Shown: positions 15,744 through 27,535 of the stretch, one piece after another | How positions within the stretch are numbered: position 1 is the first letter of the stretch | Layout of the letters: the number at the start of each line of letters is the position of its first letter | Assembly: GCF_022201045.2 (NCBI RefSeq) | Contig: NC_068561.1 | Span: 18,850,501-18,914,500, forward strand | Length of the DNA stretch: 64,000 bases | Direction: 5' to 3' | From: Citrus sinensis | Taxonomy: Eukaryota > Streptophyta > Magnoliopsida > Sapindales > Rutaceae | Notes under the pieces: model-generated | Database searches by the model: none | Told to the model about the DNA's origin: nothing | The model's input: the letters and a program-made list of their open reading frames with translations, nothing else | Made by a program: the position numbers and the translations under genes

Positions 15744-17311
15744 ATGATCACTTCTCATCGTCTTTTCATCACTTTCTTTTGCATTCTTCTAATACTACTT
15801 CCCAACGTAGTACGAGGAGAATGCACGTGCGATCCTGAAGACGAGGATCGAGACAAGACTCAAGCCTTAAAATATAAACTCGCCGCAATCGCTTCGATAC
15901 TCGTGGCCGGAGCCATCGGAGTTTTACTTCCCGTCCTCGGAAAAACTATCCGGGCACTAAGTCCGGAGAGAAATATTTTCTTCCTAATCAAGGCCTTTGC
16001 CGCCGGAGTTATATTATCGACGGGGTTCATCCACGTGCTTCCCGACGCCTTCGAGAACTTAACGTCGCCCTGCCTCGATGAACATCCATGGGGGGATTTT
16101 CCGTTCACCGGATTCGCTGCCATGGTTGCTGCTATCGGGACTCTGATGATTGATGCTTTTGCAACTTCTTATGCGACTTCTTATTATCGCAAGTCTCACT
16201 TTGGTGAAGCGGAGAATAACGCACCAGATGAAGAGAAAGTTGGGGAGCATGCAGGTCACGTGCATGTTCATACCCATGCAACTGATGGGCATGCTCATGG
16301 ATTTCTTGAATATTCCGGTGAATCGGAGCTTCTACGACACCGTGTCATATCTCTGGTACAACTTATTTATTTATTTTAAATTTTCACGCATATCTAAAGG
16401 CGATGGTGATTTTTTTTTTTTTGTTTTTATTTTTGAAGTTTCATTATGGTTATTTTTTCCATTAGGTTTTGGAGTTGGGAATTCTTGTGCACTCGGTAAT
16501 AATTGGAATTTCATTGGGAGCTTCTGAGAGTCCAAAAACCATTAAGCCTTTGGTTGCAGCGTTGACTTTTCATCAATTCTTTGAAGGAATGGGTCTTGGT
16601 GGTTGCATTACGCAGGTAATTAGGATTTTCTATTTATGATAATATTAGGTTTGGCCAATTTGACAGTTTTCCATTTTTCTCATTAATATTGTTTTTACTT
16701 TGTAAGTTTTAGTTAAAATGCTTCATACATGTACATGGTGCTAACTAGCCATAAGAATTAATTATCAAAGCACTTTTTTATTTCGGAAAACTCTTTTTTT
16801 TTTGGGTTAGAAAAAGGAAAAAAACTTATTTGAAGTCTTAAAATTCTCTGTTTTTTTTTTTTTTTACGCTGTTGACTGTATGTGATACTAAAGTCTTTTT
16901 GTGACAATATCCACCTATGTACGTACAATCAAGTGGACAATATGGCTCCAAATTTCATTAGTAATTGATGTTAACAATTTTGTTTTAACGTGTTCGTTTT
17001 TATAGGCAAGATTCAAGTCTCGAGGAGTTGCAATATTGGCCTTGTTCTTCTCTTTGACGACCCCAGTTGGGATAGCAATAGGCATTGGAATATCAAGTGT
17101 TTATGACGAAAATAGCCCCACTGCTCTTATTGTTGAAGGAATATTCAATGCAGCAGCAGCCGGAATCCTAATATACATGTCCTTGGTGGATCTTCTTGCT
17201 GCAGATTTTATGAATCCAAAGATGCAAACCAATAAAAGGCTTCAGTTTGGAGCAAATGTTTCTCTTCTTTTAGGCGCTGGTTGCATGTCTTTGTTAGCCA
17301 AATGGGCTTAA
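15744..17311 (+). CDS. ZIP-family zinc/iron transporter, copy 2
   Basis: Tandem duplicate of the ZIP gene at 9974 with the same exon structure: 15744-16355, 16466-16615 and 17006-17311, giving 355 residues. The ATG at 15744 is chosen because it aligns with copy 1; the open frame extends 11 codons further upstream from an ATG at 15711. Signal peptide, eight membrane segments, segment 4 [10 protein letters not shown] and segment 5 [12 protein letters not shown] are all kept. Differences from copy 1 are few. They include a three-residue shorter leader, I/V changes, and one lost histidine in the loop (HATHGHAHG becomes HATDGHAHG). Introns also align. Both copies look functional, so dosage or expression divergence is more likely than pseudogenisation. 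Confidence 0.93.
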
Positions 17312-19462
17312 AAATTCATTGAGAATTTTGTCTACAATTTTTCTTCATCCAATAGTTTAATTAATTTGCGGCAGTTTTTGTACGGACACTTTTTTTTTTA
17401 AAAAAAATTTTACCATTTAATTATTCGCCACAAAAGTTTATAATTTTAAATAAATTGACTAATTGCCCCTCTTTTTGACACTTTTTCATGGAATGCAAAA
17501 GTCCTGTACCCCGAGTGAGGGGAAAACAATAAAAAAATAAATAAAAAAAAGACACTCAAGACACATGAAATTCTAATTTGGGCAAATATTATTCCAAAAT
17601 GATAGCCCAATCGCTTAGCCTCTTTTTGTTTTGGCACCCTACCAACTCTTTTTAAACCCTTTCACTTATTTGCTCCTCTTCCGTTTATTACAATAATAAC
17701 CTTATTTTAAAATTTCTTCATCAAACATGGAAACCAGTTATCCAATCGTCCTCTTCGAACCCCGTAATCCTATATATATTCTTTCTGATTCTTCTTATTC
17801 TCTCACTCCTGTTTCCATTTTTTTTCGCCTTCTCTCATCTTTAGATTCTTTTAATCTATTTTCATTGCTTCCGAAAATAAAAGAAATAAAAATTTTTAAT
17901 CAAACGTATAAATTAATGAAATTGTTAATTTGTTGTACTGCAAATACCAATTAAAACTCGGCAATTCTCACTAACGAAAATTTACTGGGGCAATGAAAAT
18001 AGAAAAAAAAAAAAAGTATTACTTTAAAACTCCAAACAAAAAATGTAACAATTTATTTAATATCTATTTGTTAAGCACCCATTCTGATTTTCTAATAGTT
18101 TTTGTAACGGGTCTTCGAGATATTATTATTATTTGGAAACTTGATTCTTTCTCTCTCTTCCCTTCCCCGGGGAATAGCTAGGGTTTTTAGTCGCTATTTT
18201 GGAATTCCAATAAGTTGGGTAAATTCTCTGATAACAGAAGAAAATATGTATTAATATGGGGGTCACATGTTTGTCCTTTGATGTAATTTTGCTGGAGACT
18301 ACAATTGTAAAATACTCAAAAGGTGTTATAAGAGTATAATGAAAGGAAGCCATTAGTCCAACTTCTAACCAAAATTGGATGTACTATGTTTGTTTGGTTT
18401 AGCCTAAATGCCTAATGGGTTTTGTTTTAAAAAAAAAAAAAATACTCCAACGCTTTCAAGTTTTATCATTCATCCACACTAAATTTATAATTTATATTAT
18501 TCGTCCATCAAATCATTAGCTTCCATTAGAAAGTGATGAGGTTATAAGAGTAATTTAGATATTTAACATGCTAAATAAAAAAAAATAGAGAAATTAACAG
18601 TTATCCACCTTAAGTTTAATTAGTCAGTTATAAAAAATATCACAAAAGTTTAAATTCGTTTAATTTTCCACCCTAAATTTGTAATTTGTATCGATCATCC
18701 ACCAAAACATTAACGGTTGTTTACAATTAATGACGTCACAAGGGTGATTTGGACATTTAATATACTAAATATAAAATTAAAATAATATTTTAAAATAAAA
18801 TTAATTTACATAGCCAATATTCCATTATATACACTTAAAACTCTATTTTTTTTCCTTAATAGAAAAAAATCTGGTTTGACTTCTCAATTTGTCTTCACAA
18901 ATTTGCATAATCAAATTAAATCCACAAATTATCCTAAGTCCTAATTCATGAAGACCCAATCAACCCATCGTTAAATTTGATTTCATAATTTTAAAAAGCT
19001 AAATTTTATTGTATTATTAATAGTGTAAAGTAAAAATATCCTTGAATTCAAGAGTAAAATGGTTATTTTATTTAAATTCCCTTAAACATTTGAAATCATT
19101 ATCTAAGCCTTTTATTTAAACTCTCTACTCACGCTAATTAAAGATCTAAACTACCTAATGCTTTATTCAATAATGAGACAACAAATAAGTATTAGAATTT
19201 AGTGAGAGTTAAGTTTTTGTTGAGAATTGAATTAAGGTTATAATTATTTAAATTTAAATTTTTTATTTATCTTATTTAATAATTATTGATTCAGTACTAA
19301 GTAAAAACTCAGCTCACAGCAACCCTTATCGACAACAAACAATATCCATCTTCCAAATTCCAGTACAAACTCTCACATATACTCTCCATAAAAGAAACAA
19401 TTTACTCTCAAATATCTTCGTACCAAAAATCATAAAACGGCTTCAGGCTGCAAATTCTTTCC
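17312..19462. other. Intergenic between ZIP copy 2 and the ZIP pseudogene
   Basis: AT-rich, no gene supported. 18455-18590 and 18640-18790 look like diverged copies of one another, both containing CCAYCAAA, ATTAGCT or TTAACGG-type blocks and a GAGTAATTTAGATATTTAA-like block. The 130 bases before 19463 align with the 5' UTRs of the ZIP genes. Confidence 0.45.
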
Positions 19463-20155
19463 ATGATCACTTGATTCAATTCTCGTGGTCATCACTAAAC
19501 TCTGATGGCTCAGGCTACGAGGATCACACGTGCATTCTCCTATTACTTCGTGATCCTCGTATCGGAGCCATCGGATTTTTCTTCCGATCCTCGGAAAACC
19601 ATCTCGGTATTAAGTCCGGAGAAAAAAAAAGTTTCTTGCCTTTGCCGCCGTCGTTATATTATCAACCGGGTCCATCCCCGTGCTTCCCAACTCCTTTGAT
19701 AGCTTGACATCGCAGTGCCTCGATGAAATCCCGTTCACCGGATTGATTGCCGGTTGTTGCTATCCGGACTCTGATGACTGATGCTTTTGCAACTTCCTAA
19801 GCTACTTCTTATAATCGTCGTGATAAAACTGAGAATCACAATTGAGCAGATGAAGAGAAAGTTGAAAGTTGGAAGCATGCAAACTCATGGCTCCGTTGAA
19901 TGTTCCGGTGAATCGGAGCTTCTATGAAGCCATGTCATATCTCTGGTTATAATTTATTATATTTGTCATAAGATAATTTACTATATTTTCTTTTATTTCG
20001 TGCGTACGTGAATATTTTTATGATAAATTAATTAACTTTTTTTAAAAAAAATAATTGGAATTGCAGTGGGTGCTTAAGCCTTCATCAATTCTTTGAAGGA
20101 GTGGTGCCGGTTGCACGTCTCTATCTTTGTGTTTGTTAGCCAAATGCGCAAGTTT
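19463..20155 (+). pseudogene. Decayed third ZIP transporter copy
   Basis: Starts ATGATCACTTGATTC, matching the start of the two intact copies but with an immediate stop. Recognisable blocks follow in order: GATCCTCGTATCGGAGCCATCGG, TCCGGAGARAAA, TTGCCGCCG, GTGCTTCCCRACKCCTTYGA, GATGCTTTTGCAACTTC, GGTGAATCGGAGCTTCTA, GTCATATCTCTGGTTATAATTT (the exon 1 donor region), CATCAATTCTTTGAAGGA (exon 2) and TTGTTAGCCAAATG (exon 3 end). Frameshifts, stops and large deletions are present, and the histidine loop is mostly lost. Exons 2 and 3 are reduced to about 100 bases. It is a dead member of the tandem array. Confidence 0.9.
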
Positions 20156-20646
20156 ATAATTTTTTTTAATCGAAGTGTTACTATTTAATTATTGGCTACG
20201 AGAGTTTATAATTTTAAGTACATTGCTGTTTGAGTTCTGTCGTCAGTGGATTGCTTTATGAGTTCCGTCGTTGGTGAGAAATTACTCCTCTTTTGAATCC
20301 AAATTTAATGGATACTTACCAAAAAAAAAAGAGAAAACGAAGACACTCAGACACTTGAATTGTAGCAGAATTAGTAAGAGATGTAGCAGAATTAGTAAGA
20401 GAATTTACTAATTCTGCTACAATTCAGCATACATAGCATTGATTATTTGTGCATATTCTCTCACTTTGCCTCAACGGTGATTTAAAAGATGATCAAGATC
20501 ATGATGATGACGTTGAAGAAGAAGTTGACTAGAATGATGGCCTTCAGTATTCTCTCTTCAATGCTTCCTGCACATCCTAACTAGAATTGAGTGCCACGTT
20601 AAAGTATTTGGTAGAACTGAACAGTTGTGATTTGACACCCAAACTA
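20156..20646. other. Intergenic with a short hairpin-forming repeat
   Basis: No gene. Holds a 21-base tandem repeat (20361-20381 and 20382-20402) that also forms a perfect 21-base inverted repeat (20357-20377 with 20405-20425). The 20470-20540 portion resembles 11808-11960 beyond ZIP copy 1. Confidence 0.55.
20357..20425. repeat. Tandem duplication inside a perfect 21-bp inverted repeat
   Basis: Arms 20357-20377 and 20405-20425 are exact reverse complements (core TGTAGCAGAATTAGTAA). The loop of 27 bases contains a second direct copy of the arm. A transcript would fold into a small stem-loop. Confidence 0.75.
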
Positions 20647-22215
20647 ATATCATATAGAGTGCTACTAAACATCGGGAACCTGAGAGAATGCTGAGAGAAA
20701 CGGCAGCTTGTGCTACCGTTTCGTTCTCTCACCTCCCCCCCCCCCACGTGAGTAACATATATCTATCCCCTATGTGATTTTTAAATCATTTTCCTTTTTT
20801 CACTTCCTTCTTCGTTTTCAACAGATCTGTTCCAGCACTCCTTCTTCCTTCTTCGCTTTCAACAGATCCGTTCCAGCACTCCTTCACTCCCTCTCAACTC
20901 CTTTTCCTTTCTATTTTCAACTCCTTCTCCAGCACTCCCACATGAACTCCAACTCCCACAATTATTTTGGTAATTGTATTGTTGATAATTATTTTAATAA
21001 TTAATTTATGATACAGTCAAATTGTCTTAATAGCATCTAGTCTTTCTTTAGCCGAGCCTCAAAACCTCCTTAAGGTAGCTTGACTAGATGGTAACATTGG
21101 TAAGACATGTGAGTTCCAAGAAGTCTATCACATATTGAGAAGAATGGCTGAGAATAGTTGTACTTCAAGCCCTTAAGTTGATGGTGGACATCGTGATAAG
21201 CGGTGTTATTCTGGAAGAACAAGTGGAAGATATTGCCAGGCAACCAAAGCTCAGAGTGATCATCAACAGTTTTAATCACAGCAAAGCAAAAAAATATCAC
21301 GGTTGTTCGTGCAGTCATTCCCGAGACAAGAAAAGAGAGGGCTCCACCCAAAGTGTCGAGCAAAAGTCCCTCAAGTGGGTGATTGTAAAGGGCGCCGATT
21401 GCATAAGGAACAACCAGCCTATGGTGCTGAGAGTGGATATGACGATACAAGAAGTCTATCCCATATTGAGAAGAATGGCTGAGAATAGTTGTCTCTTTAA
21501 TTTGCTCAAATGATGCCTTCTGTTCTTTGATAATAAACATATATATTTTGCCATTATGTGGTGGCTTCTATCAGTTGACGAAATTTTTAATTTCAGTGCC
21601 ATATGAAATCTTATGGAGGCATGTATATTCTGTTGGAATTGAAGGGACACTTGTTGTGTAAATAGATATGTAAGGTAGATGCATCTCTTTTGGATATTTT
21701 AAGTTCTCATGGAATAAAGATTGGCATTAAATATGTTAACATTTGTTTCTGATATCTAACTGTGAACTAGGATGCTGTTAGAATATTGAAAGAATTGTAC
21801 TTTCAGGTTGTGGAACTCAACAAAGCAGTTTAATATTTGAAATTAATGGGAGCAAGTTATCTTGGTTTGTGATGGTTTGTGATGAGCAAATAAGTGAACG
21901 AGAAACGAAGGAGAAGTGAACGAGTGAAGGAGCAAGGAGAGAACTCAAACTTAGCTTTGCTTGGTCATGAGCAAGGAGAGAACTCAAACTTTCACGTGGG
22001 GGCAGAATTCACTTGGCAAAAGTGACTTGAGTGTGGGGCCAAACGGCAGCTTTTGGCAAAAGTGACTTGAGCTGAAGTATTTTTTCACGTGGGGGTTCGC
22101 TTTCTTAGTCATGTTGGGGGGGGGGAGCTGAGAGAACACGAAATGGCAGCACAACCTGCCGTTTCTCTCAATGTTCTCTCAGCGTTCCCGACCTTTAGCA
22201 TTTCTCTATCATATA
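20647..22215. mobile_element. Pack-MULE-like element carrying a sphingoid-base hydroxylase fragment
   Basis: A 1551-base element (20656-22206) flanked by perfect 9-base repeats TATCATATA at 20647-20655 and 22207-22215. The terminal inverted repeats are about 90 bases. The left reads GAGTGCTACTAAACATCGGGAA and on through GAGAGAAACGGCAG, TTGTGCT and a C-run. The right end reads the same way on the other strand with about 15% differences. Nine-base duplication plus long inverted repeats fits a Mutator-like element. Inside there is no transposase, but a fragment of a host gene on the minus strand (21013-21450). The inner flanks contain direct repeats (TTCCAGCACTCCTTC, GCAAGGAGAGAACTCAAAC, GGCAAAAGTGACTTGAG). 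Host-gene fragment plus MULE termini is the definition of a Pack-MULE. Confidence 0.82.
21013..21540 (-). pseudogene. Captured fragment of sphinganine C4-hydroxylase (SBH-type)
   Basis: An open frame of 156 codons (21540-21070) contains the C-terminal half of the plant sphingoid base hydroxylase, an ER enzyme that makes phytoceramide long-chain bases. Visible motifs are FLYRHIHSQHHRLVVPYA and AYHDVHHQL, the His boxes of the fatty-acid hydroxylase superfamily, and LPGNIFHLFFQNN between them. After the TAA at 21070-21072 the same frame continues as GGFEARLKKD then a stop, matching the usual GGFEARP end, so the TAA is an added nonsense mutation. The protein start is missing and the first roughly 30 codons are non-homologous. 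An enzyme is not expected; a transcript or small-RNA source is possible. Confidence 0.85.
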
Positions 22216-23995
22216 ATCTCATAGTTATATTATGGGGGTAAAATTATAGTGTAATTGTGGTATCATATTACAGTTGAATCATGTAGTTAGATTCAGTTAT
22301 AGTTGTTACCATAAGCTAGATCCAACAGCTGGAAACAATTGTAGTATGATACCATAATTACACCATAACTGAACCCTATATTATGAGGATTTTGAATAAT
22401 CCTTAATATATTTATTATTTTTATTGAAATTATTATTTAAAAGTTGTATGAGAATTTTTGTGATTGCTAACGTGTCATTTCTAAGGGATTGGAGAAATTG
22501 TACCCACGTCCTTCTTGAAGCATCAAGAGATAGTGTGTGAGCTTTTGATGGCTCTAGGTCTAGAAAACAACATCTCAAAGAAAAAAAAATTCCGAAAAAT
22601 ATGTTAAAGGTCCACATTTAAAGAGTATAGTGTAGGAGGAACCGAGGGAATGTAAAAGCATAACAAAGGGGCTATTTTATATTTATTGTTATTATTCTCT
22701 CAGTATTGTTTATGCTTAAATGGAATGTCACTCTCTCTACCTCGACCCCCCTTTAGAATAATGCTTGGTCTGCTTTTATAGCCAAAATTTAGAGAATTTG
22801 TTCACTCTCTGACTTGCTAGTAAGCTGAACTTCCATAAACTGGTACGCATAATACATGTTATCGATACTGCATGAAACCATACGTGCAGATTTTACGTGG
22901 CAATTGCCTGACCACTTATTGCACGATAGGTTGTGTGTGCTTAATAAGGTTTCAAGTGCATTCTGCAGGCCTTTGTGGCCTTTCAAAATAATCTCATTTG
23001 ACTGAGTTTGGGCTAGAATTCAATTTAATTTGACCTTATTTTTCGGGCCCAAAAACATCGGCTTTTATTTGTGTGTTTTCTTATTTGTAGATTACAGTGT
23101 TGACGATAAAAATAAGACCAACGTGCTTGACCATTGGAGCAAGCCTAAGAACGGAAAGGCATAGAATGAAGGCCATCAATATTATTTCTTTACATAGACA
23201 TTTGACAACAGCTAAGATTGACACAGGGCAGCAGCTAGGACAGCCAGCTAAACATGTTAACTTAGCAGCACAATATTAATTTCTCCTATAAATAACAAAT
23301 GTAAGGGCCTCAGCTTTTGTGGTGTTTTAGGGGGGGGGGGGGGGGGGGGTTGTCTTCGGGGAGCGGGAAAGCAAGGTTCATCAAGTTTCTTCAATAGAAC
23401 CAAGACTTAAAGCTTCTTACAAAATTGCAATTAAAGCCTACCTCTAAGCTTCAGCTAATTCAAAGTTCAATCCAAGCAGAACTGAAGCATAGCCACATCT
23501 CAAGCTAAGTCCGAATTTCTGCAGCTCTTTCGGATCGAGACCATCAAGCGCCTCAAGAAGCAACTGTCACTTCTTATGCGCTAACATGCATGTAGCAATT
23601 TTGATCTCAATGTTGGATCGATATTGTAGCACTTATCGCCCATTTCATAATTGGAGTGTTAATGATTGTAACGCAATGACACATTGGAAAAATAAAACTG
23701 AAGTTTTAGATGATCTTCTTGTGGGGACATTGTTGTTTTGTTTGGTCACTTACACCACGGCTCCTTTTATTCTATTTGAAATTAACTCATTTTATTTAAT
23801 TTGTCAATTGGTACAATTATTTTAAAAGGGAGATTATCAATTTCTTTCTCAATAAAATTTATATATACCACCTATTCTCTTTTTATTTTTATAATAACTA
23901 ATAACTTCATTAATAACATAATTTTACAGTATTATCCTTATTTTAAATTCTTTTTATTCATATTTATTATAAACTAAATAAACCATATAAATGGA
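22216..23995. other. Intergenic, repeat-derived looking
   Basis: No gene supported. It has a 19-base or longer G homopolymer near 23331-23349. The stretch 23040-23590 (TATAAATA near 23286, then a leader-like run) has the look of an LTR but I cannot find its ends. Confidence 0.4.
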
Positions 23996-25213
23996 CACTG
24001 CAAGGTTTTGGTGTGGGTCAAAGAAAGATAAGAGAGGAATCCATTGGCTAAACTGGGAGAATGTGAGTTTTGCTAAGATCAGAGGGGGATTGGGGTTTAG
24101 AGACTTGTCAAGCTTTAACTAAGCCCTAGTTGCTAAGCAAGGTTGCCAAAGTCCTGGAAGCAAGATATTTCAAGCAAATAGATTTTCTTAATGCCAAATC
24201 AGGCTCCAATCCACCCTTCCTTTGGAGGAGTATTTTATGGGGGAGGCAGATCATACAAAAGGGAACAAGGTGGAGAGTAGAAAAAGGAGAAAAAATTCAG
24301 ATCCAGTCAAGCAACTGGACACCCAGGCCAACGACTTTTAGGCCAGTGGTTATGCTACCCTTGCCTGTAGAAGCAAAAGTTTCAGCACTTATTGATCCAA
24401 ACCATCAGTGGAATGTAGGCTTAATTACCAAAACTTTGTTAAAGAAGATGTTGAAAGAATAAAAAGAATCCCATTGCCGAGAAACCCCTAACAAGATAAG
24501 CTAATATGGCACTATGATAAGAAGTGGCTGTACTCAGTGAGGAGTGGCTATCAGTTAGCTCACAGTCTCAAGTTTTATGAGCTACCAACATGTTCAATAG
24601 GAGGATCCAATGGCTGGCATAGGATATAGAGACTAAATTTGCCAGAGAAAATCAAAATTTTTTCGTGGAAAGCTGCCAAGAACTTATTACCAACAGCAAA
24701 AAATCTGTGGAGAAGGAAAATTTTGCAAGAACCAATATGCCAAGTATGTAGAACTGGATGTGAAGATGTTTTCCATGCCCTTATGGAATGCAAAGTGGCT
24801 AGGAAAATCTGGAAATGCACTCATTAGGGGACTGAAATGAAGGGAGGCAATAGGGAAGATATGCTGAGTGTCCTGCACAGATTATTTGGTACACTGACCA
24901 AGACTGATATCGAATTTGTAGAAGCTATATGTTGGGTTTATGTGGCATGCAAGGAACAAATTCATCTTTGAGGGGAAAAACCCAGACCCCATGTTTTTAG
25001 CTGCCAAGGCTAAAGTAGTTATCGATGCATATCAAAAAGTGCAGGTAAAGAGACAGATGAGCCAAAGACGCATAGAAGGCAGAAAGTTGCAGGAATGGAC
25101 TCCACCACCTAGCAACTGCATAAAAGTAAATGTTGATACTGTGGTTCATAAAGATCAACAAACTTAAGATCAACAAACTGCAAGTTTAGGGGCTGTCATA
25201 AGAAATTCTCTAG
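23996..25213 (+). pseudogene. LINE ORF2 relic (3' part, truncated both ends)
   Basis: Broken frames read in order as the region after the reverse transcriptase of a plant L1-type element. First comes the WLNWENVSFAKIRGGLGFRDL block near 24040-24110. Then SNPPFLWRSILWGRQIIQKGTRWRV and the zf-RVT segment IKIFSWKAAKNLLPTAKNLWRR with CQVC and HALMEC (24640-24810). The RNase H start follows: NCIKVNVDTVVH (about 25110-25150) and LGAVIRNS (about 25180-25210). Stops at several places and no endonuclease or RT catalytic core. It stops abruptly at about 25213 where unrelated AT-rich DNA begins. Not closely similar to the complete LINE at 46-51 kb. Confidence 0.85.
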
Positions 25214-27189
25214 CAGGGCCGCTTAACTATATTTGGAGCATTAGGCAAGTAGTTTTAATTAGTTTTTCTTAAAATTTAGGATTATATATATATATATATA
25301 AAAGTTATAAATTATTTATTGAAAATCAATTCTTTAAATACTCTAAAATTTAAAATTATTAAATAAAATTCTATTCTATTATTGTTAATCTATGAAATTT
25401 TAATTCAATTATAACATTTTCACTTATTATTTTTTAACTCAAATTATATCTTTTTTACTACTCCTTTTCTAAATTAAATTAATTTTTCTATTCTTCTATT
25501 CTCTAAAGTTTCTCGATATAGTTTTATTTCAAAATAGATAAAACAAGCACACAAAAAAAAGTAGATGAATAAAAGAATATATTAAAAAGAAATAATAACA
25601 AATGAATAACACAACTAATTAAGAGAATAATAAAAAGATAAAATCTGAAATTTGAGATGAAATCATAAATTAACTTATGTTTATATTAATTGTTTAAGGA
25701 TTTGAGTAATGACCAATAGTAATAGAGAATAGAGAAAATTATCATATTTTTTCTTTTTCTTGAGTGGAAAGTAGAGGAAGCATGACTTTTTTTTTCCCTA
25801 TCTCTCTTTCTTTCTCTCAAATGCCAAGAACATATCATGTCTTGATTGTTGGAGGAAAAATTTAATGAATAAGTAATAAAATGTGGGGCTTTTATAGAGG
25901 TTTAAAATGAATATAAAACTTTTGAAATATGACATATTAATTCTAATAATGAAATAAAGAATTTGTAGGATGGAAACTATTAATTTGTCGATTTTGTAGA
26001 AATCAAAACTACTAAGTACTATATTAAATAAACTTTATAAGAATTTGATAGTTTATTTAGGAAAAGATAATTACAAAATAATAGTAAATTAAATAAATAA
26101 TAATGGCTTTTAAATTTATTTTTTCTTTTATATACAAAATAATCATCTTGTGAGGCCTTCATGTAAAATTATAGGTGGGCAAAATTGGGTTTGGGTTCGG
26201 TTCGATTCAACCCAATCGGGTTTTGGGTTGGTCGGATTGGATAAAAATCCATTCGAACTCCACCCGAACTTATAACCTGATTCGATCTGATCCGAATTAA
26301 ATTTGGATCGGATTGGATCGGGTTAAAAAGTCAGGTGGAGTTCGGATCGGATCGGATTCAAGTTATATAAGGTTCAGATTAGATTCGGGTTATTCGGGTT
26401 ATTCGGGTTAATTTGGGTCGAGTGAAATCGAATCAAATAAGGTTCAAGTGAATTCGGGTCTAAGCAATTTGGAGCTAACTTTCTTTGCCTTTAATATGAA
26501 TCCCACCTAAAAATTCATCATAAACATTTAACAAATACCAATTTGTTGTAAAGATTAAAGAATTTTTAATTTATCCAAGGGCTTGAACATTAAGGCAAAC
26601 CCGCCCCAATCCATTAATCCACATGAAAAATAATAAAAATAGTAATGATAATAATAATGTTAACTAATGAAATTTCAATTCAAATACCCTCTTGTCACCT
26701 TGCTAACTAAGACCTTTCTCTCCCACATTCCTTGTCCTTGTTAAGATCAAGCGCTTACCATTAGGCTAAAAGCTTAAACTGATAGCTAAGGTGCAACTTT
26801 ATTTCCTTATACAATAGAAGCATAGAGCCCCACACTAAGCGGTGGATGGACATGAGGGGCTGCACACATTTATAATTGTGCCAACGAGCCAGGCAGTTAC
26901 GCCCTAAGTAACCTTACTGCCACCTCAATGGAATTACACAGAAGGATATTACACCCACAAGCGCACAAAAGAATTGTTGGGGCCTCATAACCTCAACAGT
27001 CCTCCCTCATTCATCCATCCATTCATTTCAACTAACAAAAAAAGAAAACTACTATAGAATTAAATTCAAATGATTGAAAATTAAAAATTAACACAAAGTT
27101 TAAATTTAATAATCTCTATCCAAAGCACAATGTCCAATTCTAAAATCTAAACATTAATCTTTAGAACACAAAATCACAAAATTAAATAT
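25214..27189. other. Intergenic, repeat-rich
   Basis: No gene. 26180-26470 is a low-complexity TTCGGGTT/GGATCGGATT-rich stretch of the sort found inside plant hAT elements. 26690-27000 has the texture of a decayed retroelement on the minus strand. An AT dinucleotide run lies at about 25277-25300. Boundaries could not be set. Confidence 0.4.
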
Positions 27190-27535
27190 AATTAAATAGT
27201 TTCCATTTTTGTTGACTTCTCTCTTGTTGTTCCCATAATGTCTTGTATGCAGGGCAAGTCTGTATATGATTTCTCATATTTGTAATCCCATCATGCCTTG
27301 AATGACATTGATATTGTCTACCATAATAGTTGCACTTTCATTTGTTTGGATTGTCCTCAAGTAAAGTAAAATAATTCTACGTCTCAGATATTTTCTTCAA
27401 TGGTGGTCTTTTCTGCTTTGCCTTTTGAGTTCTTTCCATTTGAACACTTTGATTGTCATAATCACTTATCGAATTCGATCTTGAGTGTCCAAATCATCAC
27501 TTATCGAATTCGATCTTGAGTGTCCAGACATCTAA
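27190..27535 (-). pseudogene. hAT transposase N-terminus relic (BED zinc finger)
   Basis: Reading the minus strand, MSGHSRSNSISDD is followed by a frameshift caused by a tandem duplication of about 34 bases (27465-27535). Then come MERTQKAKQKRPPLKKISE, a stop where Trp is expected, and the BED finger CNYYGRQYQCHSRHDGITNM followed by RNHIQTCP. The order C-x2-C is degraded, but the HGTTNMRNH-type block is clear. The rest of the transposase is not seen. It is a dead fragment of a hAT element. Confidence 0.72.

Noticed and set aside
24040..25213. 24-25 kb LINE relic as part of the same family as the complete LINE
   Set aside because: The zf-RVT and RNase H blocks differ clearly from those at 46-51 kb, so it is treated as a separate, older family.
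25200..26170. hAT-like element beginning CAGGGCCGC near 25208
   Set aside because: The start resembles CAGGGCCGG-type ends, but no matching other end or target duplication was found.
26180..26470. Array of TTCGGGTT/GGATCGGATT words as a satellite or CRISPR-like array
   Set aside because: The spacing is irregular and there are no unique spacers; such stretches are common inside plant hAT and other elements.
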